Assembly (NCBI GenBank): GCA_003344405.1
Contig: NOWV01000130.1
Coordinates: forward strand, 150,066 to 214,065
Length of the DNA stretch: 64,000 nucleotides
Direction of reading: 5' to 3'
Source: Trichoplax sp. H2
Taxonomy: Eukaryota > Placozoa > Uniplacotomia > Trichoplacea
The notes under the pieces were generated by a model that was not told the DNA's origin, did no database searches, and saw only the letters and a program-made list of their open reading frames with translations. The position numbers and the translations under genes are program-made. Below are positions 41,907-54,300 of this stretch, in pieces (positions within the stretch are counted from its first letter, which is position 1; every line of letters begins with the position of its first letter).

Positions 41907-43651
41907 ATCTTATTACCTTTACTTAGCAAATCGTAGAATACATGTGTATCCTTTCGATACCTAACAAACGACCTATATTAATATATCAGTAGTGTCAATT
42001 AGTAATCTGTTCTTCAATCATTCTTCTAACATTATTTACAACAGCAAGAGAAAAAGACCTGTGTTTATATAATATCTAGAATCATAGGAGAATGTAGTAA
42101 ATATATTGTTTACAATAATAAGACCGAGTTCTAAATCATCGATTAATTAGAGCACAGCAAGCGCAATTTTAAATCTACAACTTGGAAATTTCCAACCTAG
42201 TTTAAATGATAAGCTATCTGCTTACCTAGTTAAAATTTACCTTCCTATTTTTGAAATTTTTGATGATGAAGTAACTTACTCTAGCTATAGAAAGGAAATC
42301 AAACGGCTACATCTAAATTTCTCCTCGTATTCTAGTATGAACTCTCCAACGTACAGTATTGTATGGAACTGCACTGCATAGCGCATAGTGATGTGGTAGC
42401 TGGGTAGTACTAGTGCTGTACCGCTTTTTCAGTACAGCATCTTCTGTTAGTCCGATCATCTTGACGTCCGGGCTTTTTTTGAAAAAATGAACTATAGTGC
42501 CGAAATTCCCTTAGAACGGTATTACTGCATATACTGTAGGTGGTCAGCATTGACATTTAGTTTATGCAATATAGGACTATATACGAATTTATGCGAGTAT
42601 ATAATTACGGAATATACGTATACAATATTATATGGAATCGGATCAAAGAAGCGTAAATAAAAAGAGAATACATATTTGCTTATCTTCACTCATATCCAAT
42701 AAGCCTCTAAAATCAGAATTTAAGATTCCTCAACTGTTGATAGGTCAGGACTAGACAAAGTGTACACTGTACATGGATAGGCAGTAACTGTTTACCGCTA
42801 CCATAAAGCAATTTTCATGTTCTTACGTTTACATTTCAAATCGATGAAATGTAGTGTTATCTAGATATATATGAGTGTATGATGTGCATTTATCATATAC
42901 GTGTGTTCGAAACAATACGTCTATATTTTAAATAGTGGACAGAATAATGACACAGATAAGACAATCAGGTCCACTGCATATCGATACGGTTTTATTCATA
43001 ATTATCCCAATGTTTTCTTGCGATATTTCTGTACATTCAATTAAAATTATCATAACCAATCAGGCTATGATAACAGCATACATGTTTCAAAATATAAGCA
43101 TTAGGCTTTCATTGTAGAAAATCAATCACCCGCAACGAAATTTATGACTACAGCAACGCTGAACATGTACATTGTACAGTATCAATTCGATATTAATCTC
43201 TACACAGTATGTAGGGTAGTATTTACCTAACTTGATAAGTAAAATAATCTCGAATTTATACGAAACATATATTCGTAAAATTCTTCGTAAAGAAAAGATT
43301 TTTATAAAAATATATAGTAGGCAATCAGATAATCAGAGATTACGAATCAAGTATTAGATAAGCAATACAACACCGCACAATACATGACAGCTTGCAAATC
43401 ATATAATATCTTTCAACTCAATGTGTATTCCAAATAAGTTTTAATTGTAAATTTTACAGTTAAATGCGCATATTATAAGCAATAACTGCTGTATATCGTA
43501 GGTGCCACTAGCTATCCGAATTGGAAGCTTACCCTAATGCAGCAAGATTTTTTAAAACAATTAAAATGATTAATTTATACTTCAATATTTCTAATTCCTT
43601 AGGGCAATTGTACGAGCAACTGTAAATATTGATAGCTTTAACGTGATAATT
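41907..43651. other. Interval between RFESD 5' end and ABCF3 3' end
   Basis: AT-rich, no gene recognised. Only isolated GTACW units (near 42351, 42759, 43167). The 60-codon frame at 42935-43117 (+) has no support. Confidence 0.45.
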
Positions 43652-46600
43652 CTAAGAGATTTCCTTTTCCATAATCCTTTTAAATTCTGCGAATCCTCCT
43701 TCGAGCCTTTTTAATTTACCACGCCCAGGGCATGTCCAAAACTCGTTACAAACTGATTCAACTAGATATTGATCGTGAGATACTAATACCACACCACCCT
43801 ATTTACAAGAACACGAAAAATAAAAATAAATTTAAATTAACAAAATAAACTATAGCCTAATTACGTAATCAGCTATATAGATTAAGTCCTATACTAATAC
43901 TCATGTTGAGACGTAGGATATGAAAAGGATTACAGTAAGTACTGGATTTTCACAAAACATTTATGAGATAGATACAGATTAATCAGCATCAGAACATATC
44001 AAATAGAAATTTTAGTACCTTGAACTTTGCCAAGGCTTTACCCAGAGCTTCAACACTTTCTATATCCAAGTGATTGGTCGGTTCATCCATAATAATTACA
44101 TGCGGACTTATCATAATATGAAAAATTGCCATTAAGTGATATACAGTATGTAATAACTTGTTAAAATTTACTATAATAATCAAGTCAAACTTTAGATCAT
44201 AAACAAATAATAGCACAGTTGCACAACATACGTTTTCCAAGTCATCAACGCAAACGCTGTGCGACTTTTTTGTCCACCAGAAAGTGTATATACCGGTCGA
44301 AGAGCAAGATCTCCACTGACACCAAAGCTACCTAAATGACGTCTATATTCTTCTGCTTTGCTTCCTATCATGTAAATGTAATATGCCTTAGGAGATAGTA
44401 TTTGATATATTGCTACAAGCTGATAGTATACAAGCGGTGATTCCATAATCTCGTAGCTATCCATTTCCAATACTCACATTGGTATAACACAAAATTGTTG
44501 CACTTACCGGGGAATCGGGCTTGTAAAAGCTCAACAGAAGACATCTTCATATCCATCTGATCAACATGATGCTGGGAAAAATAACCTACCTTCAAGTTAC
44601 TAGTAAGAGTTAAATAAAAAGCAGTAAATTAAGCAGTTACTATCGCTTTACAGTTATTAACGCAAATGAAATGCAAATTCTATGAACAAAAATTTATATA
44701 TCTATACCGGTGTGCGCGTCTATAACCTTCTCCTGGAGATAACTCGCCAAGTAACAATCTAATTAGAGTAGTCTTGCCAGTACCATTGGCACCAATCTTA
44801 TAACGATATCAAATAGTAGCAACAATCAAATTAAGAAGTAAAATAAAACTGATAATTTTCAACTGCTGCCAACGCACATATATACCACACTATCCTATAC
44901 TAAGACAATTTATACTTACAATAGCAATTCTGGAGTCCATAGTAACACAGAAATCTAGCTTCTTAAATAATTGTAAGCTAGCTTCATAACCGAAGGTAAC
45001 CTTCATAAATTGCAAATCAGTTTAGAACCCTATTGAATTACTTACGTATAGCCTACATTATCAGTACACAATATCATATTTGATACTTTCTATGCTTACT
45101 AAATTTTCAAAATAATGATAGTACTATGGTAACGCTGTCATTGATGCTATAACTTTTCATAATGCATGAGCGATAGTAGATTGCAAACATAGCTACCTCA
45201 TCCAACTGTAAAATAGGAGGAGATAAGGCGTCAGGCATCGGGAATCTGTAATAGCGTTATAAATAAATTACGGATTTAGAAAAAGACAATTAAATTTCTA
45301 GGTGAGGATATCATAAATTCTCCACAATTAATTAAATAAACTTACTTCAAAACTACTTCAGATTCTGACTTTACTGGAGTTAGTACTGGCCTATTTAAAA
45401 AATATTTTATCATGATATAACAAATCACTATGGCAGATTAGGCAAATTATCATATAATATATATGTATTACTAAATAAACTTACAATTTTTCTAAGGCTT
45501 TTATTTTACTTTGCACTTGCGATGCTCTATTAGCGTTGCATCGAAAACGGTCAATAAATATCTAGAAATTGATAATAAAAGTTAAAAATAATAAATGCCG
45601 AGAGAAAGGGGGAGAATTGAAAGTAATTCCCAACAAATTTATTATCGATTCTACTGTAAATACTACGAAAAAATTACGAAAGATACGGCCATGCTTTACT
45701 CTAATATAACATTATCGACAATCTTGAATTCTCGATTATAACTATTGTAGTTACGATTGAGCTGCAAAGACGGTAGTGAGATTTTCCTCAACGCTACATA
45801 AACCGCATTTAGATCGTTGTAAGAAAAATTTTACTACGGCTGATAATATAATTTATTTACCTGAAGATGTTCCCGGTATTGTATTTGGGCTTCATATTCT
45901 CGTTGTTGATTCTTTAATTTTTCGGTCATCGAGTTGAGAAATGTCTAAATCGATTCATTGTACCAAGTTATAGAATAACTTTACAGACACTTTCCCATCT
46001 ATGATTCTGGCAATGTATCATTGTAACCAACCTCATAATTTCCATGATAGCTATCGAGTCTTTCTGAATGCATATGAATGATATCCGTTGGCACAAAGTC
46101 CAAGAAGTTCTTATCGTGAGAAACCGTTAACAAGATTGTCGGCCAGCTCTATGGTGAGATAACAGTTAGGTAATGTTGTGAAATTTACATGGTCTAAGCC
46201 AGAAATTATAGACTAACAAGCAAATAATTTTCCAGCCACAGAATAGCCTTGATATCTAACATATTTGTAGGTTCTTTATAATGAAATTAGAAGAGTCAGT
46301 CAAAATTTGTGCAATATTTCACGCATAAAAAATTGATCTCTTGTAATGATAATACATAAATCAAAAACACTTTACCATCCAACAGAAGTAAATCCGGCCT
46401 ATATCACAGGTTTGAGAGGAAAGAATATACCAATGATATAAATTATTGATAGAAAATGTAAAATTCATGTAATGAAGTTACACTTACTCAACAAACAGTG
46501 CGCGTGCTAAAGCTAGTCGCATTCTCCAACCACCTGATAACTCTCTAAATTATAAGTAAATAGTCATAACAGCTTAATTTTTAATCATGTCGCTAGGTAT

Positions 46601-49543
46601 ATATATCTTACATCTAACAAATAGTTATGTTTAGATTAATAAACAATATCTTACTTTGTAGTCTTTGTTTGCATCTGAGTAGAAAATCCTAAACCTTGCA
46701 GAATTACGGAAGCCCTAAAAATTAAAATGAATACTATTTTTAAATAATTATTTATAAATTTGATAATACAAAACCATTCATATGCGGTTGTAGTCTATTC
46801 AGTTTATTATAAAATTGACCTTGCAGGTGCCTTATCAGCTTCAATTTCACTCAATTTTCCATAAACCTAGTAAAAATCTGGGAGTCAGGTAACTTTAACT
46901 ACTGAAAGATGAAAGTAAAAGCAGTACAATCTTACAAATGATAGACGTTCGTGTAAATTATGATCCTCGCTACCACTATCCCTGGGAAATAGTAAAGAAA
47001 TACCTTTAATACGCATAAACGTTAACACTACCAAAAATGTCAAATATTTCATGGGAAGATAAGGTTTTTTACTTTGAATTAACTTGAAGATTAAGTTCTT
47101 TCTCTTCACGAAGTAATTGCTCTCTTTGCTGATCACATTCGAGTACACTTTGCAAGACTGCAGTATCATCACCAGCTACCTACATGGCAACAAAAATTTA
47201 ATTATAATACAAGAATTAAATTCCTAAATCAACTTCAAACTCTGTAACATCGTCAATATATCGTCTTACTAAAAAGAAATTTTTACCTCTTGCTCAACGT
47301 GAAGGACAGTAAAATGTGATGGTATTTTCAACTCTCCTCTTGAAAATTTTGAAAAGTGAATTTAAGTAAGAAATATAACGTATTTTCAAGTGCAATAAAT
47401 GTTATATGGAAGATGTGTTAAGAACAATACCCTGAGATTGCGCGCAGTAAGGTTGTTTTTCCGATTCCGTTTCGTCCAACTAGTCCATACCTTCGACCAC
47501 GAACTAAAATCACTTCAGCATCTCGTAAAAGAGTCCTGGCGTTGAAATATTATCATTATAAAATGTAATTGAATATCATGTTCTACATACATTTATAAAT
47601 GCTAGACCAAAGAGAAATCTAATTACTTTCATACGTTTTCGAATTTGTTACTACAAAAGCATCCTATTCTAAATCACATTTTAAGCAATATTGGAGAATT
47701 TACAATATTGTCCTGTACATAGCTGCGCTTGTCATAGTAAAATTTTTTACAAATCAGTAATTTCTTACTATAAGATAAAGATGAATACGTGTCTAAGCAT
47801 GGTGTAAGACCCAAAATGCAGTACTGTATATACGACATATATATTTATGATCTTTATGTTCTAGTGTACGATTTCAACTTTAAAACTATTTCATTCTCAA
47901 AGGAATTACTACCCTACGTCAAACAATAATGGATACCGTTAGCTATCATCTAGTAATCCAAGATGAATGATGTAAATATGCATACCTATCAGCGTAGGAA
48001 AGATCAAAATTTTGGATATTAATGTCAGCCGTTTTAGCTCCACTAGAGTCCAGCTTTGCTTCACGTTTATTTAATGCTTGGCTTGCGATAACTCCACCAT
48101 GAAATGAATTACTAAGTAGACGAGTAATTGTAAATCAAATGATGAGGTAATACTTAACGTTAGCGAAGTAAATTAGGAACTAACTATACCTATTAGAAAG
48201 CTGCCCTTTATTATCAGAGTCTTTTGCAGCTCTCTTATCTTGCTTAGCTTTCATGCGTGCTTCAGCTTTTTCGAGTTTTTTCCTATCTACAGCCTACACC
48301 CAAATGAATACTTTACTATTTATTATAGGTATCGGTATATATAAGTGCTGAATCGTATTATAATATAAGCCCTAGGATTAAAGTAGAACTGACCAAATAA
48401 ATGTTGTTGTGAATAAAAGGATTTACTTACAGATACATTAGTTTGTGCGGAAAGCCAAATATTAGACTGTATAAGGTCGTCCTCTAGACGTAAGATGTAA
48501 TAGTAACATGAGATTAGTAGAGTAAGATCGAATTCAAGAAGAAAATGACATTAAGATTGTTATGCTGTATATACCTTGTTGACGTGCGATTTCTCCAAGA
48601 TGAATGGAGTTTTGTAATCGAGATGTAGCGGTAACCTCGTCTTCTGGATCCCTACAGTATCATAGTAAATATTACAGAATCAAGATGACCAGATTGCTAT
48701 TGTAGGACTAGATAAAATAACCTAGACTGTGAAAGCTTACTTTGTATTTAATTTAATCAGATCGCAGCATAAATTTTTAATCGTGTCATCATCACCACCT
48801 ATTTCTTGCAAAATGTCACCGATAGCATCATACAATTCGTCGTCGTTACTGAAATCTTCTCCATCAATTATTCCTTTATGAAGATAGTCCAAAGGAATGT
48901 TAGAAATGACGGAAAAGAATAAGTGATAACATACAAGATAGAGAGAGCAATATGACGTTCCTAATTTATTACAGATTGTGTGACAAGCGATGATTCTAAA
49001 TTGCAACGACTGTTCTAGCTATAACCACGAATCACAAGAATGCGAATAGTCTATGCTAGTAGGTTATCAAGGAAAGCTACACCAGTAATTTAGTCCTGTT
49101 ATAGTACATTATGATTCTATGATATGAATCAATAGCGACATGATAGAATTTACCTTGGTCAATTCTGAACTCTTATTATAGCTTAATACGTGTGTACTCT
49201 GTATTCAGGGAGCACAAATATATTATAAATGAATTTCAATGATAACTTCTAGAAAGCTTTCCATTGACATTTTTTTTTTATTTCTACTGAATCCATTGCC
49301 ACGTCGAATGAATGTATAGTACTATACTGTACTGTACTGTACAGTACAGTACACCATCTTAGAATAGTTCATGATGCTACTGTCTAACCCTAGTCTATGA
49401 TGTTAGTAGAATCAAACTAAAGCTAAAGTATGTTCATTTTATAACCAATAATAAGCAGTAAAGCTCTTACCATTTAAGTAATTAAACATCTCATCGTCGA
49501 TTTGAGGAAATTGTCGGAGAATTAATTCGCCGGCAGAAGCCAT
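43652..49543 (-). CDS. ABCF3: ATP-binding cassette protein ABCF3, 26 exons, 706 aa
   Basis: Soluble twin-ATPase without membrane domains; the ABCF/GCN20 group acts on ribosomes and translation control. Exons: 49543-49471, 48873-48741, 48651-48575, 48483-48431, 48293-48190, 48111-47986, 47535-47431, 47338-47287, 47179-47073, 46981-46936, 46866-46820, 46714-46655, 46544-46488, 46398-46376, 46273-46218, 46148-46032, 45944-45861, 45561-45485, 45390-45346, 45245-45197, 45000-44920, 44796-44708, 44599-44508, 44364-44232, 44106-44019, 43798-43652. Both sites are complete: Walker A GRNGIGKTT (209-217) and GANGTGKTT (526-534); signatures LSGGW (330-334) and LSGGQ (612-616); Walker B LLLLDEP and VIIMDEP; switch SHD (665-667). 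KVGYFSQHHVDQMD and EPTNHLD confirm ABCF3 (human 709 aa). Exon 14 is a 23-nt microexon that encodes most of Walker B. Intron 1 contains a GTACW run. Confidence 0.97.
49323..49353. repeat. GTACW run in intron 1 of ABCF3
   Basis: About thirty bases of uninterrupted GTACT/GTACA pentamers between exon 1 and exon 2 of the minus-strand ABCF3 gene. Confidence 0.8.
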
Positions 49544-49554
49544 GATTGATAGTA

Positions 49555-49830
49555 GTTGTACTGTAGTAGTGCGAGGCTACACCAGCGTGCAGTACAGTAT
49601 TTTACCTTGGTGTCTAACGTGCTATGTACTGTAGAAATGTACTGTACACTGTACAGTATATGCGATACTGCTGTAACTGCACCTGTGTTCTCTTTGATCT
49701 CTATGGCAGACAGCTTTCACATGACGGTGTTCCAAGAAGTGCCTTCCAAACTACTTTATAGTACTGTACACTGTAGAGTCATGGTACAGTACTGCGCAAA
49801 ACAGGACTCTACAGCGGCGACACAGTAGAG
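49555..49830. repeat. Loose GTACW cluster 5' of ABCF3
   Basis: GTACT/GTACA units near 49558-49600, 49625-49662 and 49760-49795, beginning within about 15 bases of the ABCF3 start codon. Confidence 0.7.
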
Positions 49831-50165
49831 TGTGAAGTAATTATTATTATTATTTTCGATGGCACCCCTTCGTTCAAAAATTAAAGTTGTATGCAATTCC
49901 TGTATAATATTTATATATATACTTGTAGAAGGATATCTCCACTGATACAACTACATATAGAATTGATCTAGTTTGGGCCTGATTTAACTTACACAATTAT
50001 ATCTTTTTCAGGATGCTATCGAAATTAATCAAGACTGTACACTTGTACAGTACTAGATCTGCATGTAGTTCATGCTCAGAATGAATGACGTGCTGTACAG
50101 TATACTATAGTGTATAGGATATCATCGTCGACTTAAACCACCATACTGTAATACAGAGGCTACTC

Positions 50166-50207
50166 AAGAGAGAAGAGAGGGGGAAGAGAGTCCCTCTCTT
50201 CTCTCTT
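50166..50207. repeat. Perfect 16-bp purine/pyrimidine inverted repeat
   Basis: Left arm 50166-50181 (AAGAGAGAAGAGAGGG), loop of 10 bases, right arm 50192-50207 as exact reverse complement. It could form a stable hairpin in RNA or a cruciform in DNA. There is no T tract after it and no gene end nearby, so it is not called a terminator. Confidence 0.85.
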
Positions 50208-50851
50208 TAGTAATTCTTACTGTACTGTCGATGTTAAAAAATATGAAATAAAATTCTCTTTGGGATTACATATGGATTACTAGAAAAAGTACTCGTAGAA
50301 TGGCTAGAAACTATGCAGTCATGCAGTACAAGTCCTTCTGTATAGCACTACGCAGTATCAGTACACTGTTACTTATCAACGACTTCAAGGCACATTGATG
50401 CGCAACCGCAACAGAAGTGATTCAACCGTTTTCTGATGAGAAATCGATGAGAATTTGGACTATTTCTTGGCAGATAGACAGACAAAATTTATTTTATTTG
50501 TTCAAGATCTGCTCTCCTACCTCGACAGCAAATAGACATCATAGCAAACTTAAATGTACTGCAACAGTACATCTCGTGTGATAGAAATAATATAGAATTA
50601 CAATTAATGAAATAAACCAAAGACGGGCTCGGCTCAATAGTCGATAGTGACTAAAATTTGCTTTGCCGAATCCTCCAATCCATCTTCTGAAATTACATGA
50701 CTGTACAGAATGCTGTAAAATGATTCAGCTACTATCGGTAGACCCCAAGTATTCTAGATTGATAGTACAGTAGTGTAAATTACTTTTACTTATGAGGAGT
50801 ATGCAGTAAGATGAACGCCATGCCTCTTTCGATTAATCTCGTTGCTATCAC

Positions 50852-51080
50852 ACTACCTTAGCTATCTTCTACAGTATTAGCAGAAGAAGGGGAGATCAGA
50901 CAGACGACAATTGTTACAAATAGTATCTCGCTTTTACAGGTACAGTAAGACCTTTGAACTTTCTGGCACTGCCTTAGCTATCTTCTATTAGCAGAAGGGG
51001 AGATCAGAGAGACGATAATTGTTACAAATAATATCTCGCTTTTACAGGTACAGTAACACCTAGTAACACCTTTGAACTTT
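50852..51080. repeat. Tandem duplication, two units of about 110 bp
   Basis: Unit 1 (50852-50962) and unit 2 (50968-51080) share CCTTAGCTATCTTCTA, GGGGAGATCAGA, AATTGTTACAAATA, ATCTCGCTTTTACAGGTACA and CCTTTGAACTTT in the same order, with small indels. Intergenic. Confidence 0.85.
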
Positions 51081-51144
51081 TTGAATCACGCCATTTAGAA
51101 GCGATCATCTCGTTCAGAGTCAAGAGGTCATGAGTCCAGGTGTC

Positions 51145-51327
51145 CTAGTAGTCCATAAGTTTGTAAGCAATTACCTCTGCCGTTACTAGCCAAAGACTAA
51201 CTATCGCCGCTTTTCTTCCTCTCCTTGACCATATTAAGGCCAGTAACAGGATTACTCCTACTATAATCGAAAATCCTTCGGTCAATACTAATATCCTGGT
51301 GTAAAGATACATAAACAAATACTCCAT
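51145..51327 (-). CDS. Possible small membrane protein, 60 aa (uncertain)
   Basis: Open frame starting 53 bases from the LPCAT3-like start codon on the opposite strand. The product has two hydrophobic stretches (about 17-33 and 41-56) separated by a basic SRRGRKA linker, a layout suited to a hairpin membrane micro-protein. A GTAATT donor-like site near the end would alternatively make it a first exon. It has no recognised relative; AT-rich noncoding DNA can give hydrophobic frames by chance. Confidence 0.25.
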   Translation of the reverse strand: MEYLFMYLYTRILVLTEGFSIIVGVILLLALIWSRRGRKAAIVSLWLVTAEVIAYKLMDY

Positions 51328-51379
51328 TGGTGTCGAATTAATTTACTCTAACTTGGTTAATTGCTCTCTACAGTACAAG

Positions 51380-54300
51380 ATGTTGAAGGAAATAGCCAAC
51401 ACGGTCAATAATATGCCGATATCATCGTCTACAGCAAGATTATTGGTATCTTTGTACATGGGTAAGAATAGTATTATGGATACGCTCGTACTTGCAATCA
51501 ATTCATTTTTGACCAGTAACTTGTAAAATATTCAAGAAGGAAAATAAGAACAATTACATACTATAAACTAGCACATCGAACTGCAGAATAGACCATAATT
51601 GTACTGTAGTATGGACGATTTTGGATCCCAATTTAAGCATGTGCCAATAGAGATATTGGTATTCAGTATGGGAGATTCAATCACGGTTAACATGTGGTTC
51701 CTGTACTGAACAATGTACTGTAGGCGGCAATCAGTCGGAGGATCATCATGTCTGTTAGGGCCATTACAGCAATTAGCATTATTATTTTAACCTAGTACTA
51801 GACTGCAAACTAATGCTATCATGAATTACTTGTATGATCTTCAACTTGAATGAAATCATTTCTTAACTTGGATGATCATTAATTAAAGATGAATATAATA
51901 TTATAGATTACTGCACGAGGACATCCATCACTTATATAAACTATTCAGTATCCAAACAAGGTGTACTGTACATTATACAAGCATAAGTTGAAGAATTGAG
52001 TCGTTGATCTCGCGAGATCTACGTGATTCTACTGGTAAATTACCATAGTATATAAAGTTGAATACAAATGGACAATAGAATATGAAAGACACGATTACCA
52101 TGTATTTAGTGCGATATAGAGACCCTATTTCAACGATAATGATGATGATATCATAGATGATTGTTTTCCTTACGATTCGGTTAAGTACAACACTATCATA
52201 AACAAGACTGAGTGATATTCCATTGAAATAATTTGATCTATAGTTATTAACTTTAGCGTGAAGAATTTATAAATAAATCAATCCTCAATTCTCATTAGTA
52301 ACCTTAAGTATAGAATTATACTGTAGTACATTCTTTTAGTACTATACAGTACAGTAATAGACCGTTGATTACAACTGTAGCTCGAAAGCCAATACTAGTA
52401 GAACTACTGTACTTTTCTAGTGCAGTATTTAATTTCATATCAAGAGTACCGCAATGTACTTCATAATTTACTATATAATAATTTTAACCTTATTACTTGA
52501 ATTTAGGCAGTAATCGAAATAATAGATTTAAGCAATAGAAATTGAAGCAAACAGAAAAAGAGACTGTTTTAACATCACTGTCATCCCTCTTTAGCTATTT
52601 CAGAGTATATAAATATCCAGTAAACTCCAATATGACATCTTCACGTAATTAATATATCATCAGTAAAATCAACAGCTGCCAACTATACAGTACTAATTAT
52701 ATGATATGTCAATATTTTTTCATAGCCAATATTGCTTCTATCACGTTGATCGTATTACGGACTACTCGTAAACTACTGTAGCTTCACCTCATTAATTTAT
52801 CTAAATTAATAATTCAGTAACTAATAAATATATTAATTCATATGGTAAATACGCGTATAGACGTATCTCATTCTCATCATACCGCAAATTGAAACAATTT
52901 GTTATCATAGTTAGTGTGGTTATTTAGAGTGATCTCATAATCTGTTACAACAGTTTTTGCATTATTAATTATAGACTCCGTAGTATAACACTAGCGATTA
53001 AAGTAGCCAGGACAAACCTGATCGTTCAAGATTGTTTATGATAACGTAAATTATGTGAAAGTTGGATGATGGTATTAAGTTCCATTAAACGCGTTAGCTT
53101 TAACTACTGCATTGTTCATGAACTAATAGACGCAATGGCTACTTCTAAATCAGACTTGTGTTAATTATCATCTATTACAGGACTTCCACTTGCCTTAATA
53201 TATTCATGCCTAATACGCAATAGGAAGCCAAATATTCAGGTAAATAAAAGCATATCAATATTGTCCTATCGTGAAATCGTTCCAATATACAAGTAGTACC
53301 GATATAAAATCTACAATATCAATTAAAGCTCTTTTAGGCTGAATAGTTAGTTTTCTACATAACTTTTTAGTTCTGAATATTGCAATATTCGTTACAACAA
53401 TCAATGTGTACAAATTAATACATGACATACTCATTTAAAGTCATAGATTACTTAACGCAAGACCTGAGCGGATCTCGTTCCTGAAGGTCTACCATCATGC
53501 CATTTACTAATCAAATGTTGTATTCATCTTTAGCATTGCTACTTCAGCGTATGTGGATTAGCAATTACATATTATATGTATGGTAAGTTTAAACATTTAT
53601 GATTAGTAGAAAATCTTATTTGATGAACCTTCATCGCTACAACGCTAATAGCTGTCTTCGGCGGCTGACTGTTAGAAAAATTTGATATTTTTTTTGTATA
53701 CAATTGATTAATTATTGCAAAGGCAACTAATTCCAGTCACAAATTTAATTTTAGGTGCCGAAAGCATCCATTGTTTGGTCAATATCCTGCTAGACTATAT
53801 CTTGTTAAAAGTTTGTGGTGGTACACTGATCTCAGTTATCTTAGCATTTGTAATGAACATGGTAAGCACAATTTTATAAATTTTTTTATTTCATTTTATT
53901 AGTATTAAGTAATATTGATATGATACATTGTCAAGACATTGGAATTCATCTGTTAAATACATATATTTGATATTGACATTAGAAATGCAAGAAAAGCTGA
54001 TGATAGATTGATAGATGATAGATGATCAATTATTTATCTCTATTCTCAGAGCTACCTATCGTATGGTTATTATAACAAATCTAAAGATCAATACGATGTA
54101 ACTTGGACCCTGGTCCATTGCATACTAACGTTGAAATTGACTGGTATAAAGCATCTGATGGCTTACATTTACGCTCGTATATTTGCAGACTCGCTAATCA
54201 TGTACTTTCATTGTTCTTAGCTGTAGTATTTGATTGCTATGACGGTGCTAGAGACAAGGTAAGAGTTAACATTAATCTACGCCGAAAACTGTTTCATTTC

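Larger units (their letters stand above)
49544..51379. promoter_or_regulatory. Shared 5' region of divergent ABCF3 and LPCAT3-like genes
   Basis: About 1.8 kb between the two start codons. It contains GTACW clusters close to ABCF3 (49555-49830, 50036-50105), a perfect purine/pyrimidine hairpin, a tandem duplication and a small open frame on the minus strand. Core promoter elements cannot be assigned. Confidence 0.45.
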
